From Secundilactobacillus odoratitofui DSM 19909 = JCM 15043 (GTDB lineage Bacteria; Bacillota; Bacilli; Lactobacillales; Lactobacillaceae): DNA of 64,000 nucleotides. The stretch lies in the NCBI RefSeq assembly GCF_001434895.1, contig NZ_AZEE01000028.1:496502-560501 (forward strand). The letters are read 5' to 3'. The position numbers and the translations under genes were made by a program. Each line of letters opens with the position of its first letter. Positions within the stretch are counted from its first letter, which is position 1. The notes under the pieces are model-generated. The model had not been told where the DNA came from. It ran no database searches and worked only from the letters and a program-made list of their open reading frames with translations. Shown here piece by piece: positions 17,197 through 26,418 of the stretch.

Positions 17197-18030
17197 ATGG
17201 ATAAAACGTGGTTAGCAAAACTGCCAATTGATCAAATCCAAACCGCTACACCAGTCAGTGGCGGTGACATCAATCAGGCCTTTAAAATTGAAACCAACAC
17301 AACAACTTATTTTTTACTGGTTCAGCCAAATCGAGCAGTAGATTTTTATACCCACGAAATTGAGGGCCTTAATCTCTTAGCTCAAGCGGCGCAAGTGCCA
17401 GACGTCATCACTTCAGGTGAAATTGATGGCGATGCTTACTTACTGCTCTCTTGGTTAGAAAGCGGGTACGGCAATCAATACGATCTGGGCGTGATGGTCG
17501 CCAATGTGCATCAGATTCACCATGACCAATTCGGTTTTGATCACGACGTTGTTGGCAAGCTGCCCAAGATCAACACCTGGCAATCAAATTGGGGTGATTT
17601 TTACGTCCATCAACGACTAGAAGTCCTAGCTCAGCGCGCGTCAGATCATGGCTTATGGAACCCAAATCGGCAGCGTCATTTATCACGACTCTGCCAAACG
17701 ATTTTAACTTATTACAATGACCATCCCACAACCGCCAGTCTCTTACACGGTGATCTATGGTCAGGTAATGTCATGTTCACGGCAGACGGTCGACCAGCTT
17801 TAATTGATCCGGACGTACTGTATGGTGACAGGGAGTTTGACCTCGCCATGACAACTGTTTTCGGAGGCTTTGATGCTCAATTTTATGAAGGCTACAATGA
17901 CACCTATCCGATTTCGGCTGGTTTCGAAGACCGGCTACCCTGGTATCAGCTGTACTACTTACTCGCACACCTGAACTTATTTGGTGAAAGTTACGGCGGT
18001 GCCGTTGATCGAATTTTAACGGCCTACTAA
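17197..18030 (+). CDS. Fructosamine kinase family protein
   Basis: 277 residues with a kinase-like fold of the fructosamine-3-kinase/aminoglycoside phosphotransferase group. Visible are the N-terminal SGGDINQAFKIET loop, the catalytic LLHGDLWSGNVMF (Asp and Asn of the Brenner-type motif) and the metal-binding LIDPDVLYGDREFDLAM. The typical nucleotide-binding lysine position is occupied by LLVQPN, so the usual FVKxN pattern is altered. Family members phosphorylate ketosamines on glycated proteins or small amines. It lies 25 bases after the amidase gene and its stop overlaps the stop of the convergent HAD gene. Confidence 0.85.
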   Translation: MDKTWLAKLPIDQIQTATPVSGGDINQAFKIETNTTTYFLLVQPNRAVDFYTHEIEGLNLLAQAAQVPDVITSGEIDGDAYLLLSWLESGYGNQYDLGVMVANVHQIHHDQFGFDHDVVGKLPKINTWQSNWGDFYVHQRLEVLAQRASDHGLWNPNRQRHLSRLCQTILTYYNDHPTTASLLHGDLWSGNVMFTADGRPALIDPDVLYGDREFDLAMTTVFGGFDAQFYEGYNDTYPISAGFEDRLPWYQLYYLLAHLNLFGESYGGAVDRILTAY

Positions 18031-18674
18031 TCAGCAAGTAAAGCGGCTGCGAGTCCTGAAACGTTCGTCACGTCAATTTCCGGCCGACTGAGTTGACTGT
18101 CGATCAACCGGCCTGGATCAAACAGGCCGCCTGCCATCCCGGCATGATGACCGGCTTCAACGTCAAGATTGCGATCACCAATCATAATGGCCATTTTAAG
18201 GCTGACGTGATGACGTTGAACTAAAGCATTTAAGGAAGCTGGATCTGGTTTGCGTGGAAATGGCTGTTCACTGGTAATAATATCGGTGAACAGTTTTTTT
18301 ATCCCCACGTTTTCAAGTCGTTCAATTGCGCTTTTATCCCGATGGGTTAATAAAAAGTGCTGGCCACCGTTGGCTTTTAATTGGGTCAGCAAGTCGATAA
18401 CCCCATCAAATGGTTGGGCATCAGTCACATGAGTCGCCTCAATTGCGCGATAATCGCGTTCCAAGCGATCAGCGTTGATGCCAAACTCGGCACTAAATTG
18501 TCGAATCGCAGTCCCTAGCGAATGGCGTCGCATGACTTCATAAATGGCAACTTCGTCCAGCTCTAGTTCAGAAACGCGTTGCTGTTGCAATGCTGCCATA
18601 AACGATGCCACCATCCCCGGATACGTGTCAAACAAAGTCCCATCAAAATCCCAGAAAAACGTTTGATACTTCAT
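18027..18674 (-). CDS. HAD-superfamily phosphatase (phosphoglycolate phosphatase-like)
   Basis: 215 residues. HAD motif I is WDFDGTLFDTYPG at the N-terminus, motif II LTHRDKS near residue 109, and motif IV MIGDRNLDVEAGHHAGM near 165; the helical cap between motifs I and II is of the C1 type seen in phosphoglycolate phosphatase and beta-phosphoglucomutase. Substrate unknown. The start is ATG 18674 because AGGAGG (overlapping the dtd stop) sits 7 bases before it. Co-transcribed with dtd. Confidence 0.85.
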   Translation of the reverse strand: MKYQTFFWDFDGTLFDTYPGMVASFMAALQQQRVSELELDEVAIYEVMRRHSLGTAIRQFSAEFGINADRLERDYRAIEATHVTDAQPFDGVIDLLTQLKANGGQHFLLTHRDKSAIERLENVGIKKLFTDIITSEQPFPRKPDPASLNALVQRHHVSLKMAIMIGDRNLDVEAGHHAGMAGGLFDPGRLIDSQLSRPEIDVTNVSGLAAALLAD

Positions 18675-18684
18675 TGCCATCCTC

Positions 18685-19131
18685 CTAAAGTGCGTCATTA
18701 TCAAAAATAATCGTCACTGGACCGTCATTAATTAAGCTAACTTGCATATCAGCACCGAATTCACCAGTCGCTACTGTGATACCGGATTCACGCAATTTAT
18801 CATTAAACCGGTCGTAAATCTGCTTAGCGTGGGTCGGCTCACCCGCACCGGTAAAGCTTGGTCGATTGCCCTTCTTAGTTGACGCATACAGTGTAAATTG
18901 AGAAACGGATAAAATTTCGCCTTGAATGTCTTGAATGGACAAGTTCATTTTGCCGGCCTCATCCGAAAAGACGCGCAAGTGACTAATTTTATGGACAAAG
19001 TAATCAATTTCTTGATCACCATCCGTGTCGGCAGCCCCGACCAGTAATAAATAACCCTGCTTAATTTGACCAACGACTTGCTGGTCAATTGAAACCTGTG
19101 CTTCTGAAACACGCTGTAATACAATTCGCAC
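18685..19131 (-). CDS. dtd: D-aminoacyl-tRNA deacylase
   Basis: 148 residues, GTG start after GGAGGGG. The family motifs SQFTLYAS (active-site region, Ser-Gln) and [10 protein letters not shown] (Gly-cisPro loop) are both intact. It hydrolyses D-amino acids wrongly attached to tRNA. It follows rel in the same direction, as commonly seen in Firmicutes, but here a strong terminator stands between the two genes, so it probably has its own promoter. Confidence 0.95.
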   Translation of the reverse strand: MRIVLQRVSEAQVSIDQQVVGQIKQGYLLLVGAADTDGDQEIDYFVHKISHLRVFSDEAGKMNLSIQDIQGEILSVSQFTLYASTKKGNRPSFTGAGEPTHAKQIYDRFNDKLRESGITVATGEFGADMQVSLINDGPVTIIFDNDAL

Positions 19132-19241
19132 GAGTAACCCCTCCGATAGTTATGATGATTTTATTCTACAAGATATTAAGCTGAACCGCTAGTTTTTGTG
19201 AATGACTCACTGTGTTCTTAAGTCGCGAAATCATCTGCAAT

Positions 19242-19284
19242 AAAACGGGCCGCGATTTCCAAAGAAGAAATCACGGCCCGTTTT
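19242..19284 (-). terminator. Terminator after rel
   Basis: 18-base arms AAAACGGGCCGCGATTTC / GAAATCACGGCCCGTTTT with one G/A mismatch, followed by Ts on the minus strand. Confidence 0.9.
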
Positions 19285-19307
19285 ATCGTTATTAAAATGT
19301 GACCTAA

Positions 19308-21545
19308 CTATCTAAACGGTCGTTTAACGACGTAGACATCTTGAATGTTTTTCAAATTGTCAATAATTCGTTGTAACTGTTCAGCATTACGAACCCCTAG
19401 CGATATTGAAATCGTGACCATCTTGTTGTGATCGACTCGGCCATTTACCACGTTAAGTTGCTTCGTCGTATTATTGACGATTCGTAACGCTTCGTTTAAG
19501 AGTCCGTTACGATTATAACCCTGAACCTCAAGGTCAGCGTTGTACATTGCCGTGGTGTCATTTGGATTATCCCAACGAACATCAATCAAACGTTCACCGT
19601 TAGCTTCCGCATGGGCCACGTTAGGACAATCCGAGCGGTGAACCGAGACGCCACGACCCTTGGTAATGTAACCCACAATTTTGTCACCAGGTACCGGTCC
19701 GCAACAGTGACTTAAGCGCACGAGCAAATTATCAACACCCTCGATGATAACGCCTTCAGATGGCTTTTGCTTACGCTTACGTTGCGTATCACTTTCAGTA
19801 TCACTGCTGGTAATTGACTGGTGTTCTTCCAACAATTCGCGTTCTTCTTGCCGTTGACGCTGCGCTTCACGTTCGTGTCTTACATCTTCAGTCAGCCGGT
19901 TAGCAACTCCCACTGGCTGTAAATCACCAAATCCGACGGCCGCAAACAAGTCATCGATGTGTTGATAATGCAGTTTGTCGACGACCTTTTGAAGCTGTGG
20001 TTTAGTCATCAAGGCCTTAGGATCAAACTTGAACTCGCGTAATTGCTGTTCGATAATTTGACGACCCTGTTCGATGTTTTTCTCGCGATCCTTCAACCGG
20101 AAGAATTGTTTGATTTTGTTTCGCGCTCGTCTAGTTGAGACCAGTTTTAACCAATCACGATTAGGCCCGGCTGAATTCGAAGAGGTCTTAATATCAACAA
20201 TGTCACCATTTTTGACTTCGTAATCCAGCGGAACAATTTTACCGTTTACGGTGGCACCAGTGGTATGATTCCCAACTTCTGTATGAATTGAGTAAGCCAT
20301 ATCCAATGGGCCTGCACCCTTTGGCAGTTCCAAGACGTCACCTTTCGGGGTAAACGCGTAAACGTGGTCGCCAAATAGTTCGCCTTTAACACTGTCCATA
20401 AAGTCGGCGGCATCATCGGTATCTTCTTGTAATTCAATAATTTGTTTAAACCAGTTTAACTTGTTACCAGTATTGGAGGCTTGAACCTTATCGGTCATGC
20501 CTTCCTTATACGCCCAGTGAGCCGCGACCCCAAATTCAGCGACGCGGTGCATCTCAGCCGTCCGAATCTGTACTTCAAGCGGCCGACCTTCTGGCCCAAT
20601 CACCGTGGTATGAAGTGATTGATACATATTGGCTTTTGGCATCGCAATGTAGTCCTTAAAGCGACCAGGCATTGGCTTCCACTGCGTATGAATTGCACCC
20701 AAAACGGCATAACAGTCCCGAATGTTATCCACAATCACTCGAATAGCCAATAAATCGTAAATTTGGCTAAACTGTTTATGTTGATCGCGCATTTTGCGAT
20801 AAATTGAATAAATGTGCTTTGGTCGACCATAAATCTCTGGTTTAATGTTTAAATCATCAATTGCGCGTTCGATATCGCCAATGGCTTCTGCGATGTAAGA
20901 CTCCCGTTGGTCTCGTCTAGAATTCATTAAGTGGACGATTCGATAGTACTGCTGTGGGTTTAAATACCGCAGTGAAATATCTTCAAGTTCCCATTTAATG
21001 GTACTGATCCCCAACCGGTCAGCCAGTGGCGCGTAAATTTCCAACGTTTCGTTAGCAATCCGTCGTTGCTTATCTGGTCGCAAGTGCTGCAGCGTTCGCA
21101 TGTTGTGTAAACGATCAGCCAATTTAACGATCATAACCCGGATATCTTTAGACATCGCTAAAAGTAACTTACGGTGGTTTTCAGCTAGTCGTTGTTTGTT
21201 GGACTTGTACTTAATTTTGCCAAGTTTAGTGACACCATCAACGATCATCGCCACATCGTCGCCAAATAACTCGCGGACATCGTCTAACGTGACACCCGTA
21301 TCCTCAACGATATCGTGTAAAAACCCGGCCGCAATTGTGGTTGGGTCCATTTTAAGATTCGCTAAAATACCGGCAACTTGAATGGGGTGCATGATGTAAG
21401 CTTCCCCAGATTGGCGAATCTGATCTCGATGTGCCACCGCCGCAAATTGATACGCTTTTTCAACGATAGCCACATGATCTTTGTTCATATATGCTGAAAC
21501 GGCGTTGATCACGTCATCGGCTGTCCATGTTTGATCTCTTGACAT
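19308..21545 (-). CDS. rel: Bifunctional (p)ppGpp synthetase/hydrolase
   Basis: 745 residues, full length for the RSH family. The N-terminal HD hydrolase domain has HPIQVAGILANL and FLHDIVEDT; the synthetase domain follows with RPKHIYSIYRKM and RFKDYIAMPKANMYQSLHT; then a TGS domain near residue 395, a conserved cysteine segment (SHCCGPVPGD) and a C-terminal ACT domain (NGLLNEALRIVNN). It controls the stringent response. ATG 21545 is chosen with AAGGGGG before it; TTG 21563 is weaker. A hydrophobic protein gene lies immediately upstream. Confidence 0.96.
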   Translation of the reverse strand: MSRDQTWTADDVINAVSAYMNKDHVAIVEKAYQFAAVAHRDQIRQSGEAYIMHPIQVAGILANLKMDPTTIAAGFLHDIVEDTGVTLDDVRELFGDDVAMIVDGVTKLGKIKYKSNKQRLAENHRKLLLAMSKDIRVMIVKLADRLHNMRTLQHLRPDKQRRIANETLEIYAPLADRLGISTIKWELEDISLRYLNPQQYYRIVHLMNSRRDQRESYIAEAIGDIERAIDDLNIKPEIYGRPKHIYSIYRKMRDQHKQFSQIYDLLAIRVIVDNIRDCYAVLGAIHTQWKPMPGRFKDYIAMPKANMYQSLHTTVIGPEGRPLEVQIRTAEMHRVAEFGVAAHWAYKEGMTDKVQASNTGNKLNWFKQIIELQEDTDDAADFMDSVKGELFGDHVYAFTPKGDVLELPKGAGPLDMAYSIHTEVGNHTTGATVNGKIVPLDYEVKNGDIVDIKTSSNSAGPNRDWLKLVSTRRARNKIKQFFRLKDREKNIEQGRQIIEQQLREFKFDPKALMTKPQLQKVVDKLHYQHIDDLFAAVGFGDLQPVGVANRLTEDVRHEREAQRQRQEERELLEEHQSITSSDTESDTQRKRKQKPSEGVIIEGVDNLLVRLSHCCGPVPGDKIVGYITKGRGVSVHRSDCPNVAHAEANGERLIDVRWDNPNDTTAMYNADLEVQGYNRNGLLNEALRIVNNTTKQLNVVNGRVDHNKMVTISISLGVRNAEQLQRIIDNLKNIQDVYVVKRPFR

Positions 21546-21566
21546 CAGCATTTCCCCCTTCAATTT

Positions 21567-21896
21567 TTACTCAGTTACACGGGTGCTACTTAATCCATAA
21601 GTTAAATAACTGACGCATAGATAAACAACCGTAAAATAAATCGCATATTTAGGTCCAGCAAACCAAGTGCCAATGGTAAAAAACACCGGCAATAAAAGCA
21701 TCAGCCACCAGCCACCTTGATTACGCTTAAGCGTATAGCCGATTATCCCGGCAATAATGACGTAAAAAACGCCAAAAATAATACCATTGTGCCATAAGGG
21801 ATTGATTGAAATAGCTTTTAAAATGATGGGCAGACAAACGCCGAATAGGACGCCAATGAGCCAATACCCCCATGTTTGTCGCTTAAAAATCGTCAT
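21567..21896 (-). CDS. Small four-helix membrane protein
   Basis: About 109 residues, nearly all hydrophobic, with four predicted membrane helices (YWLIGVLFGVCLPIILKA, GIIFGVFYVIIAGIIGYTL, WLMLLLPVFFTIGTWF, YAIYFTVVYLCVSYLTYGL). I do not recognise a family. The start is uncertain: GTG 21908 or ATG 21896; neither has an ideal ribosome site. It lies between rsmE and rel in the same direction, 21 bases before rel. Confidence 0.65.
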   Translation of the reverse strand: MTIFKRQTWGYWLIGVLFGVCLPIILKAISINPLWHNGIIFGVFYVIIAGIIGYTLKRNQGGWWLMLLLPVFFTIGTWFAGPKYAIYFTVVYLCVSYLTYGLSSTRVTE

Positions 21897-21955
21897 GATG
21901 ATCGTCACTCTCTTGTATTTAGATGAATGGTTATTATTTTATCATTCCGCTCAGT

Positions 21956-22690
21956 CTACTGCAATTCCCAAACGGTTGAAGCCGCTGCCAGCAAATATAG
22001 CGGCGCCGTTTCAGTTCTCAAAATTCGTGGGCCGAGTCCGGCCACCGTCGCACCGTGATCTTTTAAGAGGGCTAGTTCGGCTGGCGAAATTCCACCTTCC
22101 GGACCAAAAACCGCACTAATGGCTTGATGAGGTGTACTGCGTTTTAGAACCTGAATTAATTGCGCTGCTTCACCCTGTTTGGCCGCTTCTTCATAGGCCA
22201 CAACTAACTGATCTGAAGTCAATTGCGTCAAAGCTTGTTGGAGCGTCGCAAAGTAGGCAATCTCAGGAACGTGTAACCGATGAGATTGTTCCGCCGCTCC
22301 CCTGGCAATTTTTTGCAATCGTTCAATTTTTTTGGCTTGTTTATTCGGTTGCCACTTGGCAATTGACCAATCGGCGGCGAAAAAAGCAATTCGATAGGCT
22401 CCCATCTCAGTAGCCTTTTGCACGATCCACTCGGCTTTATCTTGTTTAGGTAATCCAGATAAAATGGTGATATTTACTGGGAGTTCAACGTCTGCGCTCA
22501 GAGGTTGTACAATAGTGACAGTTTGAGTTGTCGTCAATTGACCTAAAAATAAATGTTCAGTATCGTCAACTAACTCTGCTTGATCACCAGCTTCACCACG
22601 CATAACTTGAAGCCAATGTTTTGCGACCGAACTTGGTAAGGTTACTGTCTCACCGACTGTGAGTGACTGATCCATAAAATATCGCTGCAT
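21956..22690 (-). CDS. rsmE: 16S rRNA (uracil1498-N3)-methyltransferase
   Basis: 244 residues of the RsmE SPOUT methyltransferase family. The N-terminal PUA-like region holds HWLQVMR; the C-terminal knot holds IFGPEGGIS-type AVFGPEGGISPAE, LGPRILRTETAPL, the SAM-binding knot signature. It methylates U1498 of 16S rRNA. Its ATG directly abuts the prmA stop and its ribosome site lies inside prmA, so the two are translationally coupled. Confidence 0.95.
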   Translation of the reverse strand: MQRYFMDQSLTVGETVTLPSSVAKHWLQVMRGEAGDQAELVDDTEHLFLGQLTTTQTVTIVQPLSADVELPVNITILSGLPKQDKAEWIVQKATEMGAYRIAFFAADWSIAKWQPNKQAKKIERLQKIARGAAEQSHRLHVPEIAYFATLQQALTQLTSDQLVVAYEEAAKQGEAAQLIQVLKRSTPHQAISAVFGPEGGISPAELALLKDHGATVAGLGPRILRTETAPLYLLAAASTVWELQ

Positions 22691-23650
22691 TTAGTCATCT
22701 TCTCCTGGTTTTTGGGCAATCACACCATACCAATCACCCATTTTGAGCGTTTGAATAATTCGGAAACCTTGTTGGCGCTGGGCAGCTAAAATATCAGATA
22801 CTTTATCACTGATGATCCCCGAAGTCACAAAATACCCGTGAACCGGTAACAGTGCCCAGGCCTGCGGAATTAACGGGATAATAACTTCGGCTAAAATGTT
22901 AGCGACAATAATATCAGCTTCGCCGCTAATACCGGTTAACAAATTATTGGCAGCCACTTTGACTGTGCTAGCAACTGGGTTTAGTGCCAAGTTCTTTTGG
23001 GCAGAATCAACCGCAACTTGATCGAGGTCATAGGCTCTCACATCGCCAACACCTAATTGCTTAGCAGCGATACTTAAGACACCTGAACCCGTACCTACGT
23101 CAATGAGTCGTTCACCACCGTGAATCACCATTTCGAGCGCCTGCATGGAAAGTTTGGTGGTTGGATGCGTCCCAGTTCCAAAAGCCATTCCGGGGTCTAA
23201 AACGATCAACCGTTCATCAGCATGTTGTGGCGTATAATCTTCCCAACTCGGTACCACCGTCAAAAAACGGGTGACTTGGACCGGGTGATAGTACTTTTGC
23301 CAAGCAGTGGCCCAATTGGTTTCATCAACTTTATCGGTAACAACTTCAGCTGGTTCAACCGCCAAACCGAATTGCGTTAGGCCTTCGACTTGCTGCTTAA
23401 TTTCAGGTACGATCTCGGGGACAAACACTGTAGCCGGAAAATATGCGGTCACGTGGGCACCACTTTGAACGTGTGGAATTTCATCAACGTTTAAAATTTC
23501 GCCCTTGCTGGCCCAATCGACGTGCCGAAATTGTTCATAATCGGCCTGATCATCAATTTGAACGCCAGAAGCGCCATGCTCCATTAATAAGTTGCTAACT
23601 GCTTCAACAGCTTCATTAGTCGTCTTTACGGTTACTGCTGTCCAATCCAT
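22691..23650 (-). CDS. prmA: Ribosomal protein L11 methyltransferase
   Basis: 319 residues. The segment [23 protein letters not shown] is diagnostic for PrmA, followed by the SAM motif [15 protein letters not shown] and the substrate-side ANILAEVI. It trimethylates ribosomal protein L11. The ATG follows AAGGGAG. The prmA-rsmE pair is a common Firmicute arrangement. Confidence 0.95.
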   Translation of the reverse strand: MDWTAVTVKTTNEAVEAVSNLLMEHGASGVQIDDQADYEQFRHVDWASKGEILNVDEIPHVQSGAHVTAYFPATVFVPEIVPEIKQQVEGLTQFGLAVEPAEVVTDKVDETNWATAWQKYYHPVQVTRFLTVVPSWEDYTPQHADERLIVLDPGMAFGTGTHPTTKLSMQALEMVIHGGERLIDVGTGSGVLSIAAKQLGVGDVRAYDLDQVAVDSAQKNLALNPVASTVKVAANNLLTGISGEADIIVANILAEVIIPLIPQAWALLPVHGYFVTSGIISDKVSDILAAQRQQGFRIIQTLKMGDWYGVIAQKPGEDD

Positions 23651-23806
23651 GAATAGTCTCCCTTATAAGTTGGTGTGCCTACTTATATTTAAAATTTAAG
23701 GGCACTTTGAGTTTTCTTACTGTTATATTTTGAAACAGAATATCTGGCAACTAGATTATATTCTGAGTCTTAAACGCCGTTTCTGACACTCTGCAAAAAG
23801 AGAACG

Positions 23807-24112
23807 CTACTTGGCGTCCTCTGAGTCTTCACGTTTTTCGCGCTGAGGTAGACGTGACTCTAGGTAAGCCAGTAATTCGTCTTCAGTTCTGAAAATTCGT
23901 GGATGTTTTTGTTTGTGTAAACGCAAATCAATTTCGTTAATCCGTTGCCGACCAGTCCACGTATGACTGTATCGGATGATTACCCGATTATTTAACGCCT
24001 CTCGCCCAAATTTGAACACGTAGACACTTTCCGGTGTCATCAGTGGTCGAATGTAGGACTTTTCATACCGATAATGTCGGCTCTTTAAATATTCTTTCGT
24101 TCGATTTAGCAC
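23807..24112 (-). CDS. Conserved-looking protein of unknown function
   Basis: About 101 residues, basic, with a charged C-terminus (LPQREKREDSEDAK). I do not recognise the family. The chosen start is GTG 24112, eight bases after GGGAGG; GTG 24121 would overlap the ribosome site. No membrane segment or signal is seen. It lies 150 bases upstream of prmA in the same direction and may be part of that unit. Confidence 0.65.
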   Translation of the reverse strand: MLNRTKEYLKSRHYRYEKSYIRPLMTPESVYVFKFGREALNNRVIIRYSHTWTGRQRINEIDLRLHKQKHPRIFRTEDELLAYLESRLPQREKREDSEDAK

Positions 24113-24312
24113 GGTAACCACCTCCCAACGGTATCTATTTTCCGTTACGTTTCTATTAAGTACATCATATCATATTTAGCACCTAATCGACACTAAAACG
24201 GGCGCTTCGCTCTTCTAAAGAACTTATATTACTGGACTTTACTAAAAATGTCAAACTTTTAATTAAACCTTTCTCATTTGAATTTTAATGGAATTATCAT
24301 GGCTGAGATAGC

Positions 24313-24340
24313 TTGCTTTTACTTGGGTAAATAGTATTCT
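24313..24340 (+). promoter_or_regulatory. Possible promoter of corA-type gene
   Basis: TTGCTT (24313-24318) and TATTCT (24335-24340), 16-base spacer, about 45 bases before the start codon. Confidence 0.4.
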
Positions 24341-24386
24341 AAAACTAATAAGATTACCGATGATCGGTATGCGGAGGAAATCAGTT

Positions 24387-25298
24387 ATGATTAAACCAAC
24401 GAAACATCTCAACGGGTTTGACTGGATTGAAACAACAGCCCTGACCCAAGCGGAACAGCAAACCCTGATGGCTGAACATGGTATCACAGAAGACATCATT
24501 ACTTATGTTACTGATAAGGATGAAACAGCCAATTACGTTTACGATCCTGCTAACAACCAACAACTCATGATTGTTTTAGTTCCTTACCAACTCAAAAACA
24601 CCCAGTCACCGCGTTACATTACTCGGCCAGTCGGCTTTTTAATTCACCGTGGCCTACTCTTCACTTTCAATGAAAGCAATCTGAACTTTGTCAGCCAAGC
24701 GTTTGAAAAAACCAGTACCGATGTGGAAACAACCAGCGTATCCACTTTTATCCTTGAATCACTTTTCGATTTGGTGGATTCATACATCCCAATCGTTAAA
24801 TTTGTAACGAAGCAGCGTAACCAGTTGGATAAAATGCTCAACCGCAATGCTAAAAATTCTAACCTCATGGCGCTTTCTTACCTTGGCCAAACCTTAACTT
24901 TCTTTAACAGCGCCATTGAGTCAAACAACGAATTATTTAATCGCATCCCCCGAACCTATTTTGGCGTGAATGCCTCTAGTTATGAAACGGATCTACTCGA
25001 AGATGTCTCCATTGAATCTGACCAGGTCCAACACATGGTCGAAAATGAATCTCAGGTTGTTGACCGAATCACGAGTACCTTTGATAGTATTATTAACAAT
25101 AATCTAAATGACACCATGAAATTTTTGACAATTTGGTCCCTGACTATGGCCGTGCCCACCATTGTGACCGGCTTTTATGGTATGAACGTGAAACTACCCT
25201 TCGCCAATATCAGTAACGCCTGGGTCATGGTAGTTGCCATGTCGATTGGTTTAATTGTTTGGTTACTCCTCTCCATCAAATTTCGCCATAAACTTTAA
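24387..25298 (+). CDS. CorA-family magnesium transporter
   Basis: 303 residues. A large soluble N-terminal domain precedes two C-terminal membrane helices; the GMN selectivity motif is present in FYGMNVKLPF at the end of the first helix, which defines the CorA/Mrs2 family. It forms a pentameric channel for Mg2+ or related divalent ions. The ATG at 24387 follows CGGAGGA; the upstream in-frame ATG at 24360 lacks a ribosome site. Confidence 0.92.
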   Translation: MIKPTKHLNGFDWIETTALTQAEQQTLMAEHGITEDIITYVTDKDETANYVYDPANNQQLMIVLVPYQLKNTQSPRYITRPVGFLIHRGLLFTFNESNLNFVSQAFEKTSTDVETTSVSTFILESLFDLVDSYIPIVKFVTKQRNQLDKMLNRNAKNSNLMALSYLGQTLTFFNSAIESNNELFNRIPRTYFGVNASSYETDLLEDVSIESDQVQHMVENESQVVDRITSTFDSIINNNLNDTMKFLTIWSLTMAVPTIVTGFYGMNVKLPFANISNAWVMVVAMSIGLIVWLLLSIKFRHKL

Positions 25299-25400
25299 TC
25301 AGTGGTTTATCGCCTTGCTGTCAGATTTTACTTGTAAGGGTTTCACTGAATTGGTATGCTCAAACCAGTCGATTTTTACGAATTTGGAGGCAGTCATTTA

Positions 25401-26285
25401 ATGAAAAAAATCGCTGTTGTCACTGACTCAGCCAGTTATTTAACCCCACAACAGGTCAACGAGTATCAGATTCACGTTGTGCCAATCACCGTTATTTTTG
25501 GTCGCCAAACTTACCTAGACAACGTGGAGATCACCACTGAGGACTTCTACCAACGATTAAAAACTGATTCTCAGTTACCAACGACGACTCAAGTCACACT
25601 GGGGCAAATGCAGGCTATGTACGATCAATTGGCTGATGAAGGCTATGACGCTGTCATTAGCATCCACCTTTCAAGCGGTATCACGAGTTTCTACAATAAC
25701 TTGGTCAACTTCCTGCCAAGTGTGAAAAACATTGCGGTTTACCCGTTTGACTCGCGAATCGCTTCAGCTGGCGAAGCTGACTTGGTGATGTTAGCCGGTA
25801 AATTAGCGGCGGCCGGCGAGTCGCCAGAAACCATCATCAAGGCATTAACCGCCTTTCGTGATACGATTGACGCCTACTTTGTCGTTGATGATTTATCGCA
25901 CCTAGTTCGGACTGGCCGCTTATCAAACGCGAGCAGTATCGTCGGCGGCCTATTGCGTATCAAACCCATTCTGACGTTTAACGATCAAGCTGCCATTGTC
26001 GCAATCGAAAAAGAACGCACAATGAAGCGCGCCTACCAGGCGATTAAACAGAAATTTCAGCATGTGTACGATCAAGCTCAAATGCCGCTCCGACTGACAG
26101 TTATTGACGCCAATAATCCCGAGTTGCAGGCGCAGTGGTCTGCCGATTTAGCCGCCAGTTTTCCCGACGTCACGCTCGCCCATAGTGAAATTGGGCCAGT
26201 GCTTGGTGTTCACGTTGGTGCCGGCACAATGGCGCTACTTTGGGACTATGATTGGGAAAAGTGGCCAGTCACAGCAGTGCAATAA
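25401..26285 (+). CDS. DegV family fatty acid-binding protein
   Basis: 294 residues with the DegV signature: VVTDSASYLTPQQ at the N-terminus, TTTQVTLGQM, HLSSGITSFYNN and a C-terminal VGVHVGAGTMAL-type sequence (VLGVHVGAGTMALLW). Members bind a long-chain fatty acid and some deliver it to the FakA kinase. ATG 25401 follows TTGGAGG. It is followed by a strong terminator. Confidence 0.92.
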   Translation: MKKIAVVTDSASYLTPQQVNEYQIHVVPITVIFGRQTYLDNVEITTEDFYQRLKTDSQLPTTTQVTLGQMQAMYDQLADEGYDAVISIHLSSGITSFYNNLVNFLPSVKNIAVYPFDSRIASAGEADLVMLAGKLAAAGESPETIIKALTAFRDTIDAYFVVDDLSHLVRTGRLSNASSIVGGLLRIKPILTFNDQAAIVAIEKERTMKRAYQAIKQKFQHVYDQAQMPLRLTVIDANNPELQAQWSADLAASFPDVTLAHSEIGPVLGVHVGAGTMALLWDYDWEKWPVTAVQ

Positions 26286-26354
26286 GCGTTCGGTGTTATC
26301 CAAAAGCGACATTCACGCTGCAAAGCTTCATTTGCAATTATTCAAATGCACGTT

Positions 26355-26392
26355 AAAAGGTGATGATTGGAAAAGTCCAATCATCACCTTTT
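26355..26392. terminator. Bidirectional terminator between degV-type gene and lepA
   Basis: 17-bp stem AAAAGGTGATGATTGGA / TCCAATCATCACCTTTT, with Ts on both strands. Confidence 0.9.
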
Positions 26393-26418
26393 TTATGTGG
26401 CAAAGGCTGAGCAAACGC

